A stretch of 64,000 bases of DNA from Paracoccus aminophilus JCM 7686 (GCF_000444995.1 NC_022041.1:1524001-1588000), one strand, 5' to 3'. Counted from the first letter of the stretch, positions 46,317 through 55,033 are shown. The notes: generated from the sequence alone by a model not told the origin. Translations and numbers: made by a program.

Positions 46317-46816
46317 GGCTGCGCTCCTTTCTCGGTCGAGGTCTCATCGGACTTTTTGGGACCGGACTGGCTGTCGACAAATTTCATCATCAGAGAGATC
46401 AGGCTGACAGCGCCCTGCACATCCTCGATCTCATCGCCGGGCGCCAGGTTTTCGGTCGCTCCGCCCGGTTGCAGCTCAATATAAGCACCGCCGAGAAGGC
46501 CATTCGACTGGATCAGCGCCGCCGTATCAATCGGCAGCTTGAACTCGCTTGGCACCGAAAGCGTGGCTTCCGCCTGGAAGGTTGTCGGATTAAGCCGCAC
46601 CGCGCTGACCCGACCAACCTTGACGCCGCCGATGCGGACATCCGTGCCGGTATCAATGCCGTCAACATTAGGAAAAGCCGCGCGAAGGTCATAGGTTGCG
46701 CCAAAATGCGTGCCAAAGAGCTTGCCGCCCGAAGCCGACCAGCCCAGAAAAGCCACCGCAACGGCAAGAACAGCCGCGCCCACCCAAAACTCGGCCCGTT
46801 CCGCCGTGCTGGTCAT
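46313..46816 (-). CDS. mlaD: MlaD-type outer-membrane lipid asymmetry (MCE) protein
   Basis: A 167-residue MlaD: an N-terminal anchor helix (FWVGAAVLAVAVAFLGWSA), a single MCE domain (YDLRAAFPNVDGIDTGTDVRIGGVKVGRVSAV and LIQSNGLLGGAYIELQPGG) and a polar tail. It forms the periplasmic hexameric ring of the Mla phospholipid transporter. The MlaE/F/B/C partners are not adjacent, so this copy lies outside an mla operon, as is common in Rhodobacterales. Four bases separate it from NDUFA12 upstream. Confidence 0.92.
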   Translation of the reverse strand: MTSTAERAEFWVGAAVLAVAVAFLGWSASGGKLFGTHFGATYDLRAAFPNVDGIDTGTDVRIGGVKVGRVSAVRLNPTTFQAEATLSVPSEFKLPIDTAALIQSNGLLGGAYIELQPGGATENLAPGDEIEDVQGAVSLISLMMKFVDSQSGPKKSDETSTEKGAQP

Positions 46817-46819
46817 GGT

Positions 46820-47206
46820 CTATTCCGGCTGCCACGCATCGTAGTCACGCCGGGCCGCGGGCTCGGCATTATAGAGCGAGCCTGCCGGGCGATAAGCTTC
46901 TCCCGTGCCAGTCTCGTTCGGCTTATGCGGTTTTTCCCAGCTTTTCCGGCGCAGCGGATCGCGGGTCGGCGGCTGGTCAAAGGTGAAATGCAGCCAGCCG
47001 TGCCATTCGGTATCGACCCGGCTCGCTTCGGATTCGCCGTTATAAATGACCCACCGGCGCTTGCCGCCACCCGATTGGTAGAAGATGTTGCCCTGATCAT
47101 CCTCGCCAACTTTTTCGCCATAAAGCGCAGTCCAGACGCGCGTGTTCAGCGTCTGGCCGTTCCACCACGTCAAGACCTGTGAAATCGAGCGGGAGATAAA
47201 GGACAT
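46820..47206 (-). CDS. NADH:ubiquinone oxidoreductase accessory subunit NDUFA12
   Basis: A 128-residue homologue of mitochondrial B17.2/NDUFA12: [49 protein letters not shown] and the C-terminal [20 protein letters not shown] are all family blocks. This accessory subunit binds complex I at the peripheral arm in alphaproteobacteria and mitochondria and supports its assembly. It is first in a run with mlaD and DUF2155 on the minus strand, an alphaproteobacterial synteny block. The nuo operon is not in the window. Confidence 0.95.
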   Translation of the reverse strand: MSFISRSISQVLTWWNGQTLNTRVWTALYGEKVGEDDQGNIFYQSGGGKRRWVIYNGESEASRVDTEWHGWLHFTFDQPPTRDPLRRKSWEKPHKPNETGTGEAYRPAGSLYNAEPAARRDYDAWQPE

Positions 47207-47318
47207 GTTCGGGCCTTTCTCAGAAGTTGTCCCGGGTATGGCAAATCCCGGCGCGCAGGTCCAGAGGTCTTGTCAGCGCGGCGGAAAGCAGAGCGTTCGC
47301 CCGTGCGGGCTGAGACGC

Positions 47319-47347
47319 AAAAGCCGCAGCGCGGGAAGCGCTGCGGC
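47319..47347 (-). terminator. Intrinsic terminator of clpX
   Basis: A perfect 10-bp stem GCCGCAGCGC (47323-47332) / GCGCTGCGGC (47338-47347) with a five-base loop. Read on the minus strand it is followed by TTTT, 20 bases past the clpX stop. Confidence 0.85.
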
Positions 47348-47366
47348 CCTGAAAACCCCACCTGGC

Positions 47367-48635
47367 TTAGCTTGCCGACGCGGTTTGTTCTTTTTTCGGT
47401 TCAGCGTGGATCAGAAGCGGTTTGGCCGAAGCATTGTCGACCGCCTCTTCATTCACCACGACCTCGCTGACGCTGTCCATGCCCGGCAGGTCGAACATCG
47501 TGTCGAGCAGGATGTCCTCCATGATAGAGCGCAGACCGCGCGCGCCGGTCTTGCGCTTGATGGCGCGGCGGGCAATTGCGGTCAGAGCGTCATCGGTGAA
47601 GGTCAGCTTCACATTCTCGATGTCGAAGAGACGCTGATATTGCTTGACCAGCGCATTCTTGGGCTGGGTCAGGATGATGATCAGCGCTTCCTCATCGAGA
47701 TCGCCAAGCGTCGCGATCACCGGCAGACGGCCGACGAATTCCGGGATCAGACCGAATTTGAGCAGATCTTCGGGCTCAAGCTGTTTGAAGAGCTCGCCCA
47801 CACCGCGGTCGTCATTTTCCTTGACCGAAGCGCCGAAACCGATCGCCGTGCCCTTGTTGCGCTGCGCGATGATCCGGTCGAGCCCGGCAAAAGCGCCGCC
47901 GCAGATGAAGAGGATATTCGTCGTATCGACCTGCAGGAACTCTTGCTGCGGATGCTTGCGGCCCCCTTGCGGCGGAACGCTGGCAACCGTGCCCTCCATA
48001 ATCTTCAAAAGCGCTTGCTGCACGCCTTCGCCCGACACGTCGCGGGTGATCGAGGGATTGTCCGATTTGCGCGTGATCTTGTCGACCTCGTCGATATAGA
48101 CGATGCCGCGTTGCGCGCGCTCGACGTTATATTCCGACGCCTGCAGCAGCTTCAGGATGATGTTTTCGACATCCTCGCCGACATAGCCGGCTTCCGTCAG
48201 CGTGGTCGCATCGGCCATGGTGAAGGGCACGTCGAGGATTCTGGCCAAGGTCTGCGCGAGCAGCGTCTTGCCGGTCCCGGTCGGGCCAATCAGCAGGATG
48301 TTCGACTTCGCGAGCTCGATATCGTTTTTCGAGCTGTTGTTCAGGCGCTTGTAGTGGTTGTGCACCGCCACCGAGAGCACGCGTTTGGCATGTTCCTGGC
48401 CGATCACATAATCGTCAAGGACCGCACAGATCTCGCGCGGGGTGGGCACCCCATCTCCGGATTTCAGCGCGGAAGACTTGGTCTCCTCGCGGATGATATC
48501 CATGCAAAGCTCGACGCATTCGTCGCAGATGAACACCGTCGGGCCGGCGATGAGTTTGCGGACTTCGTGCTGGCTCTTGCCGCAAAAGCTGCAATAGAGC
48601 GTATTCTTGCTGTCGCCGCCGGGCTGGTTGGCCAT
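47367..48635 (-). CDS. clpX: ATP-dependent protease ATPase subunit ClpX
   Basis: A 422-residue AAA+ unfoldase. N-terminal zinc domain with Cys15, Cys18, Cys37 and Cys40; Walker [16 protein letters not shown], pore-loop GYVGED, Walker [13 protein letters not shown]-type tripod loop [11 protein letters not shown] for ClpP docking, and sensor 2 [11 protein letters not shown]. It feeds substrates to ClpP and, in alphaproteobacteria, degrades cell-cycle regulators. It is downstream of clpP by 173 bases with its own promoter candidate and terminator. Confidence 0.97.
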   Translation of the reverse strand: MANQPGGDSKNTLYCSFCGKSQHEVRKLIAGPTVFICDECVELCMDIIREETKSSALKSGDGVPTPREICAVLDDYVIGQEHAKRVLSVAVHNHYKRLNNSSKNDIELAKSNILLIGPTGTGKTLLAQTLARILDVPFTMADATTLTEAGYVGEDVENIILKLLQASEYNVERAQRGIVYIDEVDKITRKSDNPSITRDVSGEGVQQALLKIMEGTVASVPPQGGRKHPQQEFLQVDTTNILFICGGAFAGLDRIIAQRNKGTAIGFGASVKENDDRGVGELFKQLEPEDLLKFGLIPEFVGRLPVIATLGDLDEEALIIILTQPKNALVKQYQRLFDIENVKLTFTDDALTAIARRAIKRKTGARGLRSIMEDILLDTMFDLPGMDSVSEVVVNEEAVDNASAKPLLIHAEPKKEQTASAS

Positions 48636-48734
48636 CGTTCAGTTCCTTGCTCCTGGACCAAAGGCGCGGGCCTCTCCGCGCTTTCGGCTCGCGCCGTGCC
48701 AGAGCAGCTCACACTGCTCCGGTCCTTTTTTATC

Positions 48735-48763
48735 ATGTTAGGGATCGCGACCAACCGTCACAA
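48735..48763 (-). promoter_or_regulatory. Candidate clpX promoter
   Basis: On the minus strand TTGTGA (48763-48758) and TAACAT (48740-48735) are exactly 17 bases apart, each with four of six consensus matches. The transcript would have a leader of about 95 bases containing a GAGCAG/CTGCTC hairpin. Confidence 0.35.
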
Positions 48764-48808
48764 TCCCCAAAAGCAAAACTCACCTAACCGTTCGATCTAA
48801 GTCGGGGG

Positions 48809-49438
48809 TCAGGTGTTCGGGTCGGCCTTGCCGCGCGGGCGCATGACCTCGTCGATCAGGCCCCATTCCTGCGCCTCTTCCGGCGACATGAAACGGTCGC
48901 GTTCAAGCGCTTCCTCAACCTCTGCCAAGGTGCGGCCGGTGTGTTCGACATAGATCTCGTTCAGGCGACGCTTGAGTTTCTGCGTTTCCTGCGCGTGGAT
49001 CAGGATGTCGGTGGCCTGCCCCTGGAACCCGCCCGAGGGCTGGTGGACCATGACGCGGCTGTTGGGCAGCGAATAGCGCATGCCCTTTTGACCAGCGCAG
49101 AGCAGCAACGAGCCCATCGAGGCCGCCTGCCCCACCACCAGGGTCGAAACGCGCGGACGAATATATTGCATCGTGTCATAGATCGACAGGCCCGCGGTCA
49201 CGACACCGCCGGGGCTGTTGATATACATGCTGATGTCCTTGGTCGGATTTTCCGCCTCAAGGAACAGAAGCTGTGCCGAGATCAGTGTCGCCATCCCGTC
49301 ATGGACCGGGCCCGAGACGAAAATGATCCGCTCTTTCAGCAGGCGCGAGAAGATGTCATAGGCGCGTTCCCCGCGGCTGGTCTGTTCGACCACCATGGGA
49401 ACAAGGTTATTCATATAAAACTCAGCCGGATCTTGCAT
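48809..49438 (-). CDS. clpP: ATP-dependent Clp protease proteolytic subunit
   Basis: A 209-residue serine peptidase with the catalytic triad Ser107 ([11 protein letters not shown]), His132 ([10 protein letters not shown]) and Asp181 ([13 protein letters not shown]). [11 protein letters not shown] is the oxyanion region. It forms the 14-mer degradation chamber used by ClpX. ATG 49438 has AGGGA six bases upstream. The clpP-clpX order is standard; no tig gene adjoins. It is divergent from pth. Confidence 0.97.
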   Translation of the reverse strand: MQDPAEFYMNNLVPMVVEQTSRGERAYDIFSRLLKERIIFVSGPVHDGMATLISAQLLFLEAENPTKDISMYINSPGGVVTAGLSIYDTMQYIRPRVSTLVVGQAASMGSLLLCAGQKGMRYSLPNSRVMVHQPSGGFQGQATDILIHAQETQKLKRRLNEIYVEHTGRTLAEVEEALERDRFMSPEEAQEWGLIDEVMRPRGKADPNT

Positions 49439-49482
49439 GTATTTCCCTGCCTGTGGTCCCTGCCTGCTTCAGCCCAACTGCC

Positions 49483-49511
49483 ATAAAAGCGCAGAAGAGC
49501 CTCCGAACCAA
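49483..49511 (-). promoter_or_regulatory. Candidate clpP promoter
   Basis: On the minus strand TTGGTT (49511-49506, preceded by C giving CTTG) and TTTTAT (49488-49483) are 17 bases apart, about 45 bases before the clpP ATG. The CTTG start would suit a heat-shock sigma factor as well as the housekeeping one; neither match is strong. Confidence 0.35.
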
Positions 49512-49595
49512 GCCTCTGTAAACGCGAAAGCTTGACAGAGTCTTAGTAATGCCCGGCGGCAAGGGCAAGAGACCGATAAAAATTGCCCCTTCCGG

Positions 49596-49613
49596 ACTAG
49601 AGCGTTATCTAGT
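49596..49613 (+). promoter_or_regulatory. Perfect 6-6-6 inverted repeat in the pth leader
   Basis: ACTAGA and TCTAGT flank GCGTTA, ending about 20 bases before the pth ATG. It could be an operator or a small leader hairpin. No regulator can be assigned. Confidence 0.35.
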
Positions 49614-49633
49614 CATCACGAGGAAGGTGAACA

Positions 49634-50374
49634 ATGCTACTCATCGCAGGTTTGGGCAATCCGGGCACGAAATATGCCGGAAACCGCCATAATATCGGCT
49701 TCATGGCGCTGGATCGGATCGCATCCGACCACGGTTTTTCGCCATGGCGCGCGCGTTTTCAGGGCGAGACCGCCGAGGGCCGGTTGGGGAGAGAGCGGGT
49801 TGTCTTGCTCAAACCCTCGACTTTTATGAATCTTTCGGGGCAATCCGTCGGCGAGGCGATGCGGTATCTCAAGCTTGAGCCCGCCGAGGTCATCATCTTG
49901 CACGACGAGCTTGATCTGCCGCCGGGCAAGGTGCGGCTGAAAACCGCCGGCGGTCATGCCGGGCATAATGGGCTGCGCTCGATCCATCAGCATATCGGTG
50001 AGACCTATCGCCGCGTCCGCATCGGAATCGGCCATCCCGGCCACAAGGACCGGGTGGCGGCCTATGTGCTTGCCGATTTTGCGAAGGCCGAAACCGAGAT
50101 GGTCGAGGATATGCTGCGCGGGATCTCGGATGGGGCGCCTGATCTGGCCGATGGCGCCGATGCCCGCTTTTTGAACGCGATTGCCGGGCGCACCGCACCC
50201 GCCCGGAACTCTGGCACCGTGCCAGACTCAGCGGCAAAACCTGCGAAATCCCCGAAGGCCGCGCCTGAAACCGCAGGGGCACGTCCGGTCGAGACGCCGC
50301 CCGCTCCAGCCCCCGATGCCCCCCCTTCCGGCATTGCCGACAAGCTCAGGGCACTGGCGGATCGCTTCAAATAG
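49634..50374 (+). CDS. pth: Peptidyl-tRNA hydrolase with long C-terminal tail
   Basis: A 246-residue Pth. The catalytic residues are present: Asn9 (GLGNPG), His19 (GNRHNIGF), Asn66 in PSTFMNLSG and Asp91 (HDELDLPPG); GGHAGHNGLRS follows. It recycles peptidyl-tRNA dropped from ribosomes. The enzyme normally ends near residue 190; here about 50 more residues are Pro/Ala/Lys-rich (AAKPAKSPKAAPETAG) and end in a short helix IADKLRALADRFK. GAGGAAGG lies just upstream of ATG 49634. Neighbouring rplY and ychF are absent. Confidence 0.95.
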   Translation: MLLIAGLGNPGTKYAGNRHNIGFMALDRIASDHGFSPWRARFQGETAEGRLGRERVVLLKPSTFMNLSGQSVGEAMRYLKLEPAEVIILHDELDLPPGKVRLKTAGGHAGHNGLRSIHQHIGETYRRVRIGIGHPGHKDRVAAYVLADFAKAETEMVEDMLRGISDGAPDLADGADARFLNAIAGRTAPARNSGTVPDSAAKPAKSPKAAPETAGARPVETPPAPAPDAPPSGIADKLRALADRFK

Positions 50375-50422
50375 CTTCATGCTACGTCCAATTCTTCGCC
50401 GGGCTGCGTGAAAGGACGGATC

Positions 50423-50797
50423 ATGGATCAATCGCTCAATGTTCTCGGGGGCGCGCTATCGCCCTGCTCGAGCAATCCGCTGACCGGGTTTTACCGCGAT
50501 GGCTGCTGCAACACCGGGCCCGAGGACCGCGGCAGCCATACGGTCTGCGTCGTGCTGACCGATGAGTTTCTGGCGATGTCGAAATATCTCGGCAATGATC
50601 TGTCGACCCCGCGCCCAGAATTCGGCTTTCCGGGCCTGCGCGCCGGGCAGCGCTGGTGCCTATGTGCCTCGCGGTTCCTGCAGGCCGCGCAGGAATTCGC
50701 CGCGCCGAAAGTTGTGCTCGAATCGACCCACTCACGCGCTCTTGAGATCGTGCCGCTGGAACTCCTGCAAGCGCATGCGCTAGGTCGCGAGGACTGA
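50423..50797 (+). CDS. DUF2237 family protein
   Basis: A 124-residue soluble protein matching DUF2237: LNVLGGALSPCSSNPLTGFYRDGCCNT, DRGSHTVCVVLTDEFLAMSKYLGNDLSTPRPEFGFPGLRAGQRWCLCASRF and PKVVLESTHSRALEIVP. Cysteines are unusually many for the length (six), clustered in the CC and WCLC motifs. Function unknown. The start ATG 50423 has AGGA six bases upstream. It follows pth by 48 bases on the same strand and may be co-transcribed. Confidence 0.88.
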   Translation: MDQSLNVLGGALSPCSSNPLTGFYRDGCCNTGPEDRGSHTVCVVLTDEFLAMSKYLGNDLSTPRPEFGFPGLRAGQRWCLCASRFLQAAQEFAAPKVVLESTHSRALEIVPLELLQAHALGRED

Positions 50798-50816
50798 CGA
50801 CAAAAAAGGTATAATC

Positions 50817-51473
50817 ATGTTTCGAGTATGGGTGGGCGGTATCATCCCCGCGGCCACAGTGGCGGTTTTGTCCCTGATTGATCCCGCACTGGCGACCGAG
50901 GCGCGCCAGAACGAAACCCTGCCCGATGGCACTGCGATCCGCGCCGAGGATGTCGCGCGGCTCTCAGAGGAAAATCTGCTCGAAGTTTATGGGTCGGCCC
51001 TGCGTCAGGTGCTGCAAAGCGCCGACAGTGCCACGCTTGGGGTGGTGACTTCGGCTTTGCGCGGCGCGCCGCTGCCCGCCGATGACGCGGCGCTGGCCGC
51101 GCTGGCCGGGGACTGGCAATGCAATATGACCAAGCTCGGCGGCATTGCCCCGGCTGTGGTCTATCCGCCCTTTCGCTGCCGGATCACGGCGGATGGCAAT
51201 GCGCTTGCCTTTGAGAAGCTTTCGGGCTCGCAGCTGACGCGCGGCACGCTTCACCGCGACGGCGACCGCATCCTCTATCTCGGCGTCGATTATATCCGGG
51301 GCGACACGCCGCCAAGCTATGCCGAGATGCCCGCGACGATCCCCGATCCCGCGGCGCGCAGCAGCTTTCCCGATGTCGGTATCCTCGAGATCCTAAGCCC
51401 GAAACAGGCGCGGATCGTCTTGCCCCAGCCCTATCTCGAATCGACGATGAATGTGCTGAGCCTCAGTCGCTGA
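50817..51473 (+). CDS. DUF4893-like exported protein
   Basis: A 218-residue protein with a signal peptide (VWVGGIIPAATVAVLSLIDPALA), then a conserved domain with WQCNMTKLGGIAPAVVYPPFRCRI, containing two Cys that may pair, followed by DGNALAFEKLSGSQLTRGTLHRDGDRILYLG. The layout matches DUF4893 proteins of alphaproteobacteria. Function unknown. It follows the DUF2237 gene by 19 bases. Periplasmic location is inferred from the signal peptide. Confidence 0.75.
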   Translation: MFRVWVGGIIPAATVAVLSLIDPALATEARQNETLPDGTAIRAEDVARLSEENLLEVYGSALRQVLQSADSATLGVVTSALRGAPLPADDAALAALAGDWQCNMTKLGGIAPAVVYPPFRCRITADGNALAFEKLSGSQLTRGTLHRDGDRILYLGVDYIRGDTPPSYAEMPATIPDPAARSSFPDVGILEILSPKQARIVLPQPYLESTMNVLSLSR

Positions 51474-51497
51474 ACGCGGCTCCGGTCAAAGCCCGGG

Positions 51498-51851
51498 TCA
51501 GAGCTGGGCAAGATAATGGCGCACCGCATCCGCAACATGGCGGAAGCGGTCGCCGCCCAGATGTTTGCCGCCATACCAACGCGTGACGATGATGACGTGA
51601 TCGGCCAGACCGGCGCGCTCGATCATCTGCAAAATCAGCGCGCCTGCGCCGCTTTCGCCGTCATCATCCTTGACCTGTTCACCGCCAAGGATCGCCGCCC
51701 ATGAGTGATGGGTGGCCTTGGCGAAACGCTTGTTGCTGCACAGCTCGCGCAGCAGCGCCTCGACCTCGGCGCGCGTCTTGGCCGGACCGCCCGAAACCGC
51801 ATAGCGCGATCCCCGGTCCGAGATGATCTTGTCAAAGACCGTCAGGCTCAC
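51498..51851 (-). CDS. YigZ/IMPACT-type (UPF0029) protein, N-terminal domain only
   Basis: A 117-residue protein matching the N-terminal domain of the YigZ/IMPACT family: KFAKATHHSWAAILGG-like and ESGAGALILQMIERAGLADHVIIVTRWYGGKHLGGDRFRHVADAV. Full-length YigZ is about 200 residues with a second ferredoxin-like domain; this short form lacks it and is common in alphaproteobacteria. Function unknown, possibly ribosome- or translation-linked. It is coupled by four bases to the Fur-family gene upstream. Confidence 0.82.
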   Translation of the reverse strand: MSLTVFDKIISDRGSRYAVSGGPAKTRAEVEALLRELCSNKRFAKATHHSWAAILGGEQVKDDDGESGAGALILQMIERAGLADHVIIVTRWYGGKHLGGDRFRHVADAVRHYLAQL

Positions 51852-52270
51852 GAAAGCTTCCTGACATAGAGATCGAGCCGGTGGCGTACGATCTCATAGC
51901 CCATTTCCGCCGCGATCTCGGCCTGAAGCTTTTCGATGCGGTCGTTGAAGAATTCCATGACCTCGCCGGTATCGACATCAATCATATGGTCGTGGTGGCG
52001 CTGATCGGCGAGCTCGAACCGCGCGGGCTCGCCCTCGAATTCGACTTTGTTGATCATCCCCTGCGATTCGAGCTCGGAGAGCGTGCGGTAAACTGTCGCA
52101 AGCGAGACGCCTGCCCCGGCCTCGTTGGCGCGGGCATGCAGCATGGTCGCATCGGGATGGTCATGGGTGGCCGCCAGAACGCGCAAAAGCGCCGCCCGCT
52201 GGCGGGTGATGCGCACACCGGCACGGCGCAGCGCGGTTTCAAAAGCTAAGGCTCGGTCGTCAATCGTCAT
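51848..52270 (-). CDS. Fur-family metal repressor, Mur-like
   Basis: A 140-residue Fur-family repressor. Winged-helix: RITRQRAALLRVLAATHDHPDATMLHARANEAGAGVSLATVYRTLSELESQGMI. The metal site HHDHMIDVDTGEVMEF and E and H residues near 80-90 and 122-130 are present, and there is no Cys4 structural zinc site. The divergent sitABCD-like operon and a 7-1-7 operator in its promoter suggest that it is Mur, the manganese-responsive Fur of alphaproteobacteria, rather than iron-sensing Fur; this is inference. It is 100 bases from sitA's ATG and translates with the YigZ-type gene. Confidence 0.85.
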   Translation of the reverse strand: MTIDDRALAFETALRRAGVRITRQRAALLRVLAATHDHPDATMLHARANEAGAGVSLATVYRTLSELESQGMINKVEFEGEPARFELADQRHHDHMIDVDTGEVMEFFNDRIEKLQAEIAAEMGYEIVRHRLDLYVRKLS

Positions 52271-52310
52271 GGCTCGTCTTTGCCTCAGTTGAGAGGAGAT
52301 TGCAACTGGC

Positions 52311-52339
52311 TTGACAGTTGAGAATCATTCGCAGATGCT
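52311..52339 (+). promoter_or_regulatory. sitA promoter with Fur/Mur operator in its spacer
   Basis: TTGACA (52311-52316) is a perfect -35 box; GATGCT (52334-52339) is a weak -10, 17 bases on. Between them TGAGAATCATTCGCA (52319-52333) is an inverted repeat (7-1-7) matching 11 of 14 defined positions of the Fur box TGATAATnATTATCA. A repressor bound here would exclude RNA polymerase. A second partial copy, CAGTTGAGA, occurs at 52286-52294 as a direct repeat of 52315-52323. Confidence 0.7.
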
Positions 52340-52370
52340 TCCGGCAACTTTCGCCAAACCGAGATGGACC

Positions 52371-53282
52371 ATGCCTGCCTTCAAGACTTCGCTGACCGCC
52401 CTCGTCCTTGCGCTGGGAGCCTGCCTCCCCCTGTCCGCCTTCGCCAAAGAGCTGAAAGTCGTGACCACCTTCACCGTGATCGCGGATATGGCGCAAAACG
52501 TCGGGGGGGATCATGCCGAGGTCGTCTCGATCACCAAACCCGGCGCCGAGATCCACACTTACGAGCCGACGCCGAGCGATCTGGTGCAGGCGCGCGGCGC
52601 GGATCTGATCTTGTGGAACGGGCTGGGGCTCGAGGCCTGGTTCGAGAAATTTCTCGCCAATCTGGGCGACGTGCCCTCGGCCACGCTGAGCGACGGGCTC
52701 GCGCCGATCCAGATTGGCGGCGGTGCCTATGATGGCAAACCGAACCCCCATGCCTGGATGTCGCTGGAAAGCGCGCTGCTCTATGTCGACAATATCGCCA
52801 AGGCGATGGCGGCGGCGGATCCCGAAAACGCCGAGGCCTATGCCGCGAATGCCCTCGCCTATAAGGCCAAGATCTCGGCCACGATCGATCCCTTGCGTGA
52901 GGCCGCCCGCGCCTTGCCTGAGGACGACCGCTGGCTCGTGACCTCGGAAGGCGCGTTCAGCTATCTGGCGCGGGATTTCGGCCTGAATGAGCTTTACCTC
53001 TGGCCGGTCAATGCCGATGCGCAGGGCACGCCCCAGCAAGTTCGCCGCGTCGTCGATCTGATGCGCGAGCACAAGATCCCGGTGATCTTCTCGGAAAGCA
53101 CGATCTCGGACCGCCCGGCCAAGCAGATCGCCTCCGAGACCGGCGCGCAATACGGCGGCGTCCTTTACGTCGACAGCCTCTCCGAGCCCGATGGCCCGGT
53201 CCCGACCTATCTCGATCTGCTGCGCGTGACCTCAGAGACCATCGTCTCGGGGCTGAAAGGCGGCGATCATGACGCGAACTGA
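52371..53282 (+). CDS. sitA: Mn/Fe ABC transporter substrate-binding lipoprotein-like protein (SitA type)
   Basis: A 303-residue cluster 9 (ZnuA-like) binding protein with a signal peptide (LTALVLALGACLPLSAFA). The metal ligands align as His62 (IHTYEPTPSD), His127 (NPHAWMS), Glu193 (TSEGAFSYLA) and Asp268 (YVDSLSEPDG), the H/H/E/D set of manganese- and iron-binding members. There is no His-rich loop, which argues against zinc. It heads sitABCD, each gene overlapping the next. The start ATG 52371 is set by the signal peptide. Divergent from the Mur-like repressor. Confidence 0.92.
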   Translation: MPAFKTSLTALVLALGACLPLSAFAKELKVVTTFTVIADMAQNVGGDHAEVVSITKPGAEIHTYEPTPSDLVQARGADLILWNGLGLEAWFEKFLANLGDVPSATLSDGLAPIQIGGGAYDGKPNPHAWMSLESALLYVDNIAKAMAAADPENAEAYAANALAYKAKISATIDPLREAARALPEDDRWLVTSEGAFSYLARDFGLNELYLWPVNADAQGTPQQVRRVVDLMREHKIPVIFSESTISDRPAKQIASETGAQYGGVLYVDSLSEPDGPVPTYLDLLRVTSETIVSGLKGGDHDAN

Positions 53283-54180
53283 TGATGCGGCTCAGGGCAT
53301 CCTCGCCCGCGATCTGACCGTCACCTATCGCAACGGCCATACCGCACTTCGGGACGCGAGCTTCGAGGTGCCGCGCGGCTCGATCACCGCTTTGGTCGGT
53401 GTGAACGGGGCTGGGAAATCGACGCTTTTCAAGGCCTTGATGGGATTTGTTCCGGCGGCGCGCGGGAGCGTTTCCGTCCTTGGTATGTCGGTGCCCGAGG
53501 CGCAGAAGAAAAACCTCATCGCCTATGTCCCGCAATCCGAAGAGGTGGATTGGAGCTTTCCGGTCCTGGTCGAAGATGTGGTGATGATGGGCCGCTATGG
53601 CCAGATGGGCTTTTTCCGCCACCCCCGCCGCATCGACCATGAGGCGGTCAGCGATGCGCTCGCCCGCGTCGGTATGAGCGAGTTTCGCAAGCGCCAGATC
53701 GGCGAGCTCTCGGGCGGGCAGAAAAAGCGGGTCTTTCTGGCCCGTTCGCTCGCGCAGGGCGGTCAGGTCATCTTGCTCGATGAGCCCTTCACCGGCGTCG
53801 ATGTGAAAACCGAAACCGCGATCATCGACCTGCTGCGCGAGATGCGCGACGAGGGCCGGGTGATGCTGGTTTCGACCCATGATCTCGGCTCTGTGCCAGA
53901 ATTCTGCGACCGGGTTGTGCTGGTCAAGGGCACGGTTCTGGCCTCTGGCCCGACCTCCGAAGTCTTCACGCCCGACAATCTGCGCTTGGCCTTTGGCGGC
54001 GTCTTGCGCCATTTCGTCTTGGGCGGGCAGAACCTTCATGACGACGACGACCCGCGCAAGCTGACGGTTCTGTCCGATGATGAGCGCCCGCTGATCTTTT
54101 ACGACGATGAGCACAAGCCCCAGACCGAGCTCGGCCCGGCAGCCAACACGACAAAGCGCGAGAGCCCGGATCATGCTTGA
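53269..54180 (+). CDS. sitB: Mn/Fe ABC transporter ATPase (SitB type)
   Basis: A 303-residue ATPase: Walker A GVNGAGKST, Q-loop YVPQSEEVDWSFPV, signature LSGGQKKRVFLARSL, Walker B VILLDEPFTGVD, switch His in VSTHDLGSVPEFCDR. The C-terminal 50 residues (DDDDPRKLTVLSDDERPL) form an acidic extension past the usual about 245-residue core. It overlaps sitA by 14 bases and sitC by 8, so the operon is tightly coupled. Confidence 0.93.
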   Translation: MTRTDDAAQGILARDLTVTYRNGHTALRDASFEVPRGSITALVGVNGAGKSTLFKALMGFVPAARGSVSVLGMSVPEAQKKNLIAYVPQSEEVDWSFPVLVEDVVMMGRYGQMGFFRHPRRIDHEAVSDALARVGMSEFRKRQIGELSGGQKKRVFLARSLAQGGQVILLDEPFTGVDVKTETAIIDLLREMRDEGRVMLVSTHDLGSVPEFCDRVVLVKGTVLASGPTSEVFTPDNLRLAFGGVLRHFVLGGQNLHDDDDPRKLTVLSDDERPLIFYDDEHKPQTELGPAANTTKRESPDHA

Positions 54181-55033
54181 GACGCTGCTCATCCCCTTTG
54201 AATATCAATATATGACCAATGCGATCTGGGTCTCGGCCCTGGTCGGCGCGGTTTGTGCCTTTCTCTCGGCTTATCTGATGCTCAAGGGCTGGTCGCTGAT
54301 CGGCGATGCGCTGAGCCATTCGATCGTGCCGGGCGTCGCGGGCGCCTATATGCTCGGCCTGCCCTTCGCGCTCGGCGCGTTTCTGTCGGGCGGGCTGGCG
54401 GCGCTCGCCATGCAGTTTCTGAACGCGCGCACCGGGCTTAAGGAAGATGCGGTGATCGGGCTGATTTTTACCGGCTTCTTCGGGCTCGGGTTGTTCATGA
54501 TCTCGCTCAACCCGATGGCGGTCTCGATCCAGACGATCACCATGGGCAATATTCTTGCGATCTCGCCCGGAGATACCTTGCAGCTGGTCATCATCGGCGT
54601 CGTGTCGCTGGCGATCCTGACGGCGAAATGGCGCGATCTCATGGTGGTGTTCTTTGACGAGACCCATGCGCGCACCATCGGCCTGAACCCGACGGCTTTG
54701 CGCGTTCTCTTCTTCACCTTGCTGGCCGCCTGCACGGTTGCCGCCATGCAAACCGTCGGCGCCTTTCTGGTCATCGCGCTGGTCGTGACACCGGGAGCGA
54801 CGGCCTATCTCCTTTGCGACCGCTTCCCTCGGCTGATCCTGACCTCGGTTGCGATTGGCGCGATCACCTCGGGGCTGGGCGCTTATATCTCCTTCTTCCT
54901 CGATGGCGCGACCGGAGGTGTGATTGTCGTCATGCAGACGGTTCTCTTCCTGCTGGCCTTCGTCTTTGCGCCCAAACACGGCATTCTCGCCGCACGCCGC
55001 CGCGCGCGCGCCGCTTTGCGGGAGGCGCTGTGA
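54173..55033 (+). CDS. sitC: Mn/Fe ABC transporter permease (SitC type)
   Basis: A 286-residue ABC-3 permease with about eight helices. LMLKGWSLIGDALSHSIVPGVAGAYMLG is the family signature; QTVGAFLVIALVVTPGATAYLL is the conserved late helix. It pairs with the next permease as a heterodimer. ATG 54173 overlaps the sitB stop; the longer frame from upstream has no homology. Confidence 0.92.
   Translation: MLETLLIPFEYQYMTNAIWVSALVGAVCAFLSAYLMLKGWSLIGDALSHSIVPGVAGAYMLGLPFALGAFLSGGLAALAMQFLNARTGLKEDAVIGLIFTGFFGLGLFMISLNPMAVSIQTITMGNILAISPGDTLQLVIIGVVSLAILTAKWRDLMVVFFDETHARTIGLNPTALRVLFFTLLAACTVAAMQTVGAFLVIALVVTPGATAYLLCDRFPRLILTSVAIGAITSGLGAYISFFLDGATGGVIVVMQTVLFLLAFVFAPKHGILAARRRARAALREAL

Noticed and set aside
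48690..48735. Plus-strand terminator (GAGCAG/CTGCTC hairpin plus T-run) between clpX and clpP
   Set aside because: The T-run is six bases from the stem and no plus-strand gene ends there; it more likely is a leader hairpin of clpX.
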